DNA of 36,372 nucleotides from Treponema sp. (lineage in GTDB: Bacteria; Spirochaetota; Spirochaetia; Treponematales; Treponemataceae). Location: positions 1 through 36,372 of the forward strand of contig JAFZWX010000106.1 in assembly GCA_017617145.1 (NCBI GenBank). Reading direction: 5' to 3'. The translations under genes and the position numbers were made by a program. The notes under the pieces were generated by a model. That model worked only from the letters and a program-made list of their open reading frames with translations. It ran no database searches and was not told the DNA's origin. Of this stretch, positions 35,001 through 36,372 are shown one piece after another. Each line of letters starts with the position of its first letter. Positions within the stretch are counted from its first letter, which is position 1.

Positions 35001-36372
35001 TTCATTATCAACATAAAGAAAGTTTGCGCCGTTTTGGAATGAGACTGTATTCGTTGTATTAAAAGAAGAAGTTTTTATTGTAACAAGATTTGCGAAAGTT
35101 ATATTTCCAGAAGGAACTGATAAATCTGTAATGTTACAACTTCCCGTTACTGTAAGAGTTTTGTTATTAGATTTATCTTCTTTTATTTTTGCAAAAGTTT
35201 TTCCATTTGTTATAAAATCTTGTTCATCAGCCCCTGTAAATGTCAGAGTGCCTTCGCCGTCTATATCATCTGTTGCAGTAATTGATTTTTGGAGCCTTAT
35301 TTCTTTTCCAGAAGTTATTGTTGCTGAACTGTTAAGATAAAGGTCATAAGAAAAATCTTGTGTATCATCAAATTTTATATTTCCAGGATTATCGCCTGTT
35401 CCCAGATACATACATTTTCCTTCAGAGGTATTAACCTTTTCTGCAAGGTTAGAAGGAATTGTAAATTCAGAAGTGGAATCATATGGGGCAAGCGTAAGAT
35501 TTTCTTTAAAATTCACCAGACCTTGAAAATCAAAAGAACCTGCCTGAATCGTTGATACACTAGTTACTGCACAAGCATCTACTAATTCGGTTGCAGAGTT
35601 ATTTATTGTCAGCTTATTTTTTATTTTATAATCACCATTGAATTTCCAATCGGTTCCAATAACTTCCAGATCGTAATATTCAATGCTACTTGTTAAAATT
35701 GTTACGGTTCCTGTATTTCCAGAAGCGTATTGAACCTTTCCCACATTATTATCATTTATTGGATTTGTGCTATGTGTTATTCGACCATCATTCGTATAAA
35801 TGATTGTGCCGTAGTTTGTGAGAATAGTAGTTGCAGGAGTTATCGGATTGTCCTTATCTTTTCCAGAAAGAACAAGATTTTTTGAACCCAATGTAATTGT
35901 AGAATCAGGAGTCGTTACAGTGATACCTGTCGAATCTTTATCTGATAAAGTCAAAGTTCCGCCATTGTAAGTTCCATTTGTTAATACTGGATAACTTGCA
36001 CAACCGGATGGAATTATGATTTTAGAATCAGCACCTGGAACATAGCCTGTATCCCAGTTAGTTGCAGTATTCCAGTCATCAGTATTTCCAATCCAAGTAT
36101 AAACAAATGCAGATTTATTTCGAATATTCCATCCATTATTTAATACAGTAATCCAGTTGTTTTGATTAGAATTATCAGCAGTTGGAATACTATTTGAAAT
36201 TTCATCTGTATAATTTTCAAGAATAATATTTGAATCTATTGATAGATATTCAGCAGACACTGAACTTGTAGATGATGTAAATTTATGGTTTGTTCCTGAG
36301 CCTATAAGTGAAAGACGAGAAGTAGTTGTTGAGCCATGTAGCGAAATTGTGCTGGCATTAATAATTGCATCA
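20022..36372 (-). CDS. Giant secreted beta-strand-repeat protein (>5,449 residues), 5' end outside window
   Basis: The frame is open from the window edge to a TAG at 20022-20024. The GTG at 36260 is not a real start: the codons before it read DAIINASTISLHGSTTTSRL and continue the same style of sequence. From the edge to about 23700 the protein is Thr/Asn/Gly-rich and solenoid-like, with endlessly varied strands of the type TKINCESITTTGNQTYNGEV and NITLTAKN. Four spacer modules occur of the type YTWIGG..DWNT..NW..VP. The C-terminal 1,200 residues carry invasin- or Ig-like segments (SIRVEFNRPVRYHSE). The chain ends in a FlgD-Ig-like tail (LTVLVMTLDGNIVDYLHRG, FYSWDGTNRRGNAVARGMYF). I infer an exported adhesin or sheath-like surface protein. 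No barrel anchor is visible. Confidence 0.85.
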   Translation of the reverse strand, partial: DAIINASTISLHGSTTTSRLSLIGSGTNHKFTSSTSSVSAEYLSIDSNIILENYTDEISNSIPTADNSNQNNWITVLNNGWNIRNKSAFVYTWIGNTDDWNTATNWDTGYVPGADSKIIIPSGCASYPVLTNGTYNGGTLTLSDKDSTGITVTTPDSTITLGSKNLVLSGKDKDNPITPATTILTNYGTIIYTNDGRITHSTNPINDNNVGKVQYASGNTGTVTILTSSIEYYDLEVIGTDWKFNGDYKIKNKLTINNSATELVDACAVTSVSTIQAGSFDFQGLVNFKENLTLAPYDSTSEFTIPSNLAEKVNTSEGKCMYLGTGDNPGNIKFDDTQDFSYDLYLNSSATITSGKEIRLQKSITATDDIDGEGTLTFTGADEQDFITNGKTFAKIKEDKSNNKTLTVTGSCNITDLSVPSGNITFANLVTIKTSSFNTTNTVSFQNGANFLYVDNESNTNYCDLVHTAGPTNIKGTLTAADVTLSKTELKGNTTIEAYGDVVFENDSPTDPTVYAKVFGENELTITTHGDGKSTTFNGEVGTEENKKLQSLKVTGITNINCDYINTTGNQIYEGEVILKKSTTLNAKTSGETPENKEILFKQNVTGNTSANTTLVVNGDVKIESESSPVIILTNGNQTYNGTVTFNKSATFTASTVTFKKDVTGSATDAVLECNANINVEDITISVKDEIDFAGNISGNGKTLTIDTPIFKSTAAVVDPENPPTVTIQCNELAFSQNTEIQSANGAPIQLTVPTISGSGKTVTLSSSGTKLSFVGNVEIEPSIQIEAGTTLTAPSSGAETNPYTMTFKASLDFADGTFKHSNGTVILAPANNVSTVTVGGKSTFYNLKAENLSGKTIKFAEGNTQTVAGKLTLTGSSATSKLSLRSTTDGTAWSIKCTASSLTSHDIQYVDVKDANNISNTSEDAATAYKLIAFDSTDSGNNTNWIFDGVEYIWKGGSGSTDAEKTDWNTAANWGVGESLAACSVPASGAIVLIPAGKTYYPVLSADVSLIYDSTYSGSITNNGELTFAGGSLTATTRTNGPGSTIIYDGTTTPCWSDVYENLNIASGTVTFSSDVEIKGNLTSTGNTDGDGYLIFNGTNDQTFAAGTGTYTKIKEDKSNDKTLTVTGSCNITDLLVSAGNIAFANLVTIKTSSFNTTNTVAFQNGANFLYVDNESNTKYCDLVHTAGPTDIKGTLTAADITLNKTNLTGTTKLVAHGNVAFENTTSNGTTTYANVSNNQALTIEVDNGKSVTFNGDVGKTNATKLKSLTITGKTNIKCTKIATTENQIFNGDIILHSNSTSNAVLLEAAEIDFSGNISESGTKSITFTINSPTFKSTAAVADPENPPTVTIQCNELAFSQNTEIQSANGAPIRLTVPTISGNGKTVTLSSSGTKLSFVGNVAIEPSIKTETGTTLTAPSGTDTDKMTFKASLDFADGTFKHSNGTVILAPADTIDTVTVGGKSTFYNLTAQGLGGKTIKFAEGNTQTVAGKLTLTGSSTTNKLSLRSTTDGTAWSIKCTAPSSTSHDIQYVDVKDANNVSEYNSTLYKLFAINSTDSGNNKNWNFPGQEYTWTGAAVAPKNNTAWDEPDNWYEGSVPGIGADVTIGTVTISGATVYPVLTEPLNLNESFGSTNYEGKITVTGIFDLADQQLTVGEIINDGHIKLVGTSNQISGKMKNEDDSTVEYCGGTFVSFAWDGDYGANTTGKQYVNLIINEEITQPDTEVLDVSGLTTIKTSANLNNASNVFANHVKIGNSTSSVNSGTVTLNGTGSGGVAIFLENNILANSLTLNSNVQGDVLTINAPLTINAASILTTGNQIYKGGVTLLKDDITLTAKNSSNAYQTVQFDANVEIPDTGTHKLTVDAKTKINCTSITTNGNQTYNSEVTVSSASKPTISSTGGNLTFADSLKLEQDMDLSADDSTNGGVSFTKTNANVYGNKTLTITAGGKNILFNGTAGTSGNLLGTLHITSSGETKFEKSVYIGTFEDTEDSGNITFKNGGTIQNAVTFNTTGTVSITGTTESPMNIGTTSPYADLKHTAGPSNITGTLNAKVLEFDNLIINGTANINTIGTQTYNGTVNGIENTPNDADDILKLNSNSTLITFNGNVGQSTALKSLEVTGPVEIKCTAITTNGNQTYNGEVTVSSASKPTISSTGGNLTFADDLKLEQDLELSADDSTNGGVSFTNANANVYGNKTLTITAGGKNILFKGTAGTSDNPLGTLHITSSGETKFEKAVYIGTFEDTEDSGNITFKHGGNITNTNGTTFNTPDYITLTGTLITPSIQMNNLIVDGTANINTNGTQTYNGTINGIETTPNDADDILRFNSNSNLITFNGNVGQTKALKTLEVTGPSTIECSTIYTSGAQNFSGAITLSTTNSPHKLSAGSINFDASSTINGAAELELITTSNDGTTFGADVGEDTELASLKVTGYANIDCEKITTTGNQTYNGEVTLIKTGNITLTAKNTSVEPNEYQTVQFNANVGNDNTETQNLIVDAKTKINCASITTNGYQIYKKEVEVISEENPVTISSTGESLTFEDSLKFEQNLNLTASSTNGGVSFTNADANVYGNKTLTITAGEKNILFKGTAGTSGNPLGKLHITSSRETKFEKAVYIGTFEDTEDSGNIIFQNGGTIQNAVTFNTPDEVSITGTMNIGTSPDYANFKHSVTAKNSNTIISGTLNTAALELDNLIINGTANINTNGTQKYNGTINGIITNPESDDVDDILTLSSDSYMITFDGNVGATTALKTLTLNGPVEINCTTIKTTENQTYNGTVTLKKNDDITLTAKNAGNELQTVQFNANVGKSDTGRQNLIIDAKTKINCASITTTGNQTYNGEVTLIKAGNITLTAKNTSAEPNVYQTVQFNANVGNDNTETQNLIVDAKTKIKCDSITVNSATFNQPVELLTNTIITTDSADTSKLIFKKPLSGAYSLETKTGSVTFDDTITNLTLLKTAATATFNGNVNIGVLETQIAKINCETITTTGTQTYNGQVEILSDTTLAAETQINYKSNITDDPAAATRKKLTIDTPIFKSIIATDATANITLGELIFIQNSTSLETENNTFINLNVPKINGVGKTVVIDETIKNISLTPDDVLAEPNITTETNSKLTASSGTTTFNADVDLADDTLAANNGTIILTAANKTTASPAAILKGNNSFNNLVFTNSVTITGSNNIVNLTAGDDTTGLGGKTITFAAGKTQTVSGLLTLMGTAAQDNNMLSLRSSTTGTAWTIKCTGTNNHKIQYVDVQDSNNISNTSPSDDPDFAYNLFALSSYDRGNNVNWNFPNMPYTWIGGNGANNTDWNTKENWSPASVPNKGAVVTIAANKPSYPKLTVPLDLNDTYGTTSQAYNGAITVEAAARFDLADQNLTVGTITNNGLVRLNGSNGQTISGIMINGTDSTVEYYDETGSATITNFAWDGEGNTPQAGKQYEKLHINASVDIAEKITVNNITTITAGTGKFVTLNNASNVFIDKVIIGNDTEAAATSVNAGTVTLNGTGSGGAAIFLENNILADALILNSNVQGAELSINAPLTINTASILTTANQTYKKAVSITSNTKLTAPEGDTILFNDVITGNASLEIVTGSVEFEKSITGLTSLKTAATATFDDEINIGILNTQFAIINCESITAQNAVFEKAVTLLSNTIITTDAGESETLIFKDTLSGNHSLETVTGSVKFDDTITNLTSLKTAAAATFNGDVTAGTIDTQIAKINCESITTSGNQTYNGEVTLIKAGDITLTAKNAANEYQTVQFNANVENASTATQNLIVDANTKINCDSITVNSATFNQPVELLTNTIITTDAADTAKLIFEKPLSGAYSLETKTGSVTFDDTITNLTSLKTAAKATFNGNVTVDTIDTQKADINCAKIKTAENQTYNKQVEILSDTTLEITLGTISFGSSVNGNKKLNFVAGTNNIVFNGTVGTPAAGEQAGNAFHELQLTSAAETLFKDVVNIDTFTDFTESGNVIFKKGGVINTIKQDTFKTTGTVEFGDSGNTSSIENPVMSVGTNLIHTAGNTEIYGKLFVPEKNVTLAATVIAGTIEAEDISLGQTNGTTVVLKGHNITLEEDFAAENSVTITNSGLFKTENGKDFAFGTDTSVDASERTFTQNGTGNSVIGGSFTGNGPAGFATDVQIYGTEAADFGTSGQVITIGTGETAGTQVPTADKNLIIVRQALPAAPLTINAKITKAKNVVLYNGAVILNGDITASQDVLILGQDYSTTDTTTGSVNEYSYYCARPQTWSQPNYNETSLPDGTAVPQDFSATLAVQAGQTVSIAKNFYANGTRLSANGASGQWILKVPDLTNAANAFAEAYHSYISGCKVICSNGSTDGSKARLVALECVDEGTSAVENTNVDFDDFVITTAYTERDNSIRVEFNRPVRYHSESVELLKFHDAVSAPVCDFTGLYSDPDCQNELKYDTELSYFYIKAAPQDSSEFGAWNTDATGKVWGTQTSSAGSISTDRAGIHHETKPCLDFPRALGNTAFVLTDRWGKRLNNYSRRVVKGTNAEAAYGSNQSSDDTFVVDDKTGPVLWKVRTGQELHSAYDTAIGEASEHSYDSHNFIEFRYSEPVNFGETASIAAYDIVENIRVTDTFGKIQNIRQEDNLTIAGLGIIEKGLVYTGSEGSNGKAQDDPYVNALYRKDEYSICLSIAGYTDGTVTDADGHSYKKWVGYIEEAKMPSGTVNHLVDSNNKNELVTDLQGNCQIKYSLSTSGSDIYNTIPVVNSTEDGLYGKWDLSEPVFAVIRSNATQKWDSELFKGVYEAEVIGNNSGVGSTLDRIEFHIFDNTPDFEAGQNEPEWFTETGWCVKNSDGEKSDLYKSYTYAADIFGGARPFDGNTASDNARRTSGGVRFSTISDSAKAFKYGIGTTVPESLVNLEFDTTAPVYAGGASLIFTGLSAPRRSAADCEGLYFALPLKNKTLDITTSFKIKYDDTKGFITDLAGNRLRSKTITTIDRTPPSFDLTVCPVGGDELEIVFVKELRTDSSDLDYINNDSGQEQTITEDFASLITGCFDFIKIDSSGAPSVADDLQVDTRVPAQISIKQNAYGSSFTIIRLKLNREITLDDIKTLHLRVKYHENYGEYSIDKFTNHKNSRVTFIQDAKGNSLQMYTAHALSDFAVEAIKPLYAYDSSMTNDDGSIISDGLYHQNMSDDTGFTDTTSWAVHDWNRDQNNYGTLPADRSIAIVADTSDEEVQNFRLYLTNKPLAAAVSTQYNKDLEPDPKWRIWLPDVMGTVFTALSETNNNNYSFVDGTVLETPQTGKTNPQFIFDISKEMADEWSAGDQVSFLFGLTNSDGTPVTIMHSPVLDINNDMQYLTTSVKMPLYALRLTEPENLLSLDLWSFKLKSNVSQRGGVTILNNAINSSKREKVVIKVNQAEAGNLTVLVMTLDGNIVDYLHRGSSEAGEHFYSWDGTNRRGNAVARGMYFIRVTGPGIDETRKVLVVK
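24811..25071. repeat. Intragenic duplication V, copy 1
   Basis: Near-identical to 27475-27735 at an offset of 2664 bases (888 codons). It encodes the NVT...NCDSITVNSATFNQPVELL-type strands of the giant protein. Confidence 0.75.
25741..25910. repeat. Intragenic duplication W, copy 1
   Basis: Close copy of 30928-31097 at an offset of 5187 bases (1729 codons). It encodes GTVTLNGTGSGGAAIFLENNI of the giant protein, a segment placed near the spacer module. Confidence 0.75.
27475..27735. repeat. Intragenic duplication V, copy 2
   Basis: Partner of 24811-25071. Mismatches are scattered and no frame change is seen. Confidence 0.75.
28488..28710. repeat. Intragenic triplication Z, copy 1
   Basis: Near-identical to 29616-29838 (offset 1128) and 30384-30606 (offset 768 from the second). 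It encodes KFEKAVYIGTFEDTEDSGNI and neighbouring strands. Confidence 0.8.
29616..29838. repeat. Intragenic triplication Z, copy 2
   Basis: The middle copy of the Z family. It differs from the other two at scattered positions and shares substitutions with copy 3 (for example the TTTCCGCCAGC stretch). Confidence 0.8.
30384..30606. repeat. Intragenic triplication Z, copy 3
   Basis: The copy closest to the 5' end of the gene. A more diverged relative is visible at about 24403-24680. Confidence 0.8.
30928..31097. repeat. Intragenic duplication W, copy 2
   Basis: Partner of 25741-25910, with the same frame and protein segment and only a few substitutions. Confidence 0.75.
31756..32370. repeat. 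Intragenic duplication Y, copy 1
   Basis: More than 600 bases closely matching 33622-34243, with small in-frame length differences. It encodes SLRSTTDGTAWSIKCTA and HDIQYVDVKDANN. A diverged third relative lies at about 26600-26850. Confidence 0.8.
32771..33034. repeat. Intragenic duplication X, copy 1
   Basis: About 264 bases nearly identical to 34928-35191 at an offset of 2157 bases (719 codons). It encodes SNTKYCDLVHTAGPTDIKGT and neighbouring strands. Confidence 0.85.
33622..34243. repeat. Intragenic duplication Y, copy 2
   Basis: Partner of 31756-32370, offset 1866 bases (622 codons) at the left end. Extra codons in the copy change the offset towards the right end without breaking the frame. 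Confidence 0.8.
34928..35191. repeat. Intragenic duplication X, copy 2
   Basis: Partner of 32771-33034. Together with duplication Y it suggests that a unit of about 2 kb was duplicated as a whole and then edited. Confidence 0.85.

Noticed and set aside
24811..35191. Repeats in the giant gene as a CRISPR array
   Set aside because: The units are long, unevenly spaced, coding and frame-preserving; there are no short identical repeats with regular unique spacers and no cas genes.
36258..36260. GTG at 36260 as the start of the giant gene
   Set aside because: The frame is open for 37 more codons to the window edge with the same repeat-type composition, and no signal peptide follows the GTG.

Overview
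The window reads as chromosome of a host-associated Treponema (spirochaete). This rests on an AT-rich sequence, a FliL-type domain, a PilZ protein next to a degenerate HD-GYP protein, very large secreted Ig-like and beta-strand-repeat proteins, and a DUF4015 glycosidase-like protein. The species cannot be named from the sequence alone. Every coding region I accept lies on the minus strand, so transcription runs from high to low coordinates.

Right half (36372 to 20022): one open reading frame of at least 5,449 codons that is still open at the window edge. It encodes a giant secreted protein with a beta-strand-repeat (solenoid-like) passenger, Ig-like or invasin-like modules and a C-terminal FlgD-Ig-like tail. 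The gene contains several near-identical internal DNA duplications, all at offsets that are multiples of three.

Middle (19996 to 16678): a PilZ-domain protein, an RlmM-like rRNA methyltransferase, RlmE (FtsJ) and a LysM/M23 envelope peptidase. Between and inside these genes sit copies of a palindromic repeat. The same repeat is inserted in-frame in two RNA-modification genes, mnmE and the rlmM-like gene.

Envelope cluster (16473 to 3729): a 2,010-residue Ig-repeat protein with a barrel-like C-terminus, a coiled-coil plus beta-barrel-like outer-membrane protein, a membrane-anchored degenerate HD-GYP protein whose start overlaps the preceding gene, a secreted BNR/DUF4015 protein, and mnmE. Close spacing suggests that much of this is co-transcribed; I infer a cell-envelope or surface assembly function.

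Left end (3728 to 1): decayed accessory DNA holding a broken AlbA_2/RecG-like regulator, several long hairpins and an unrecognised ORF. It is followed by a small operon of a PD-(D/E)XK-like protein, a secreted FliL-like protein, a DUF6508-like protein and SlyX. Then comes a CAT-anticodon tRNA whose acceptor stem does not pair, and finally the N-terminus of a probable tyrosine integrase. I read this as one boundary of an integrated element, with the rest lying outside the window.
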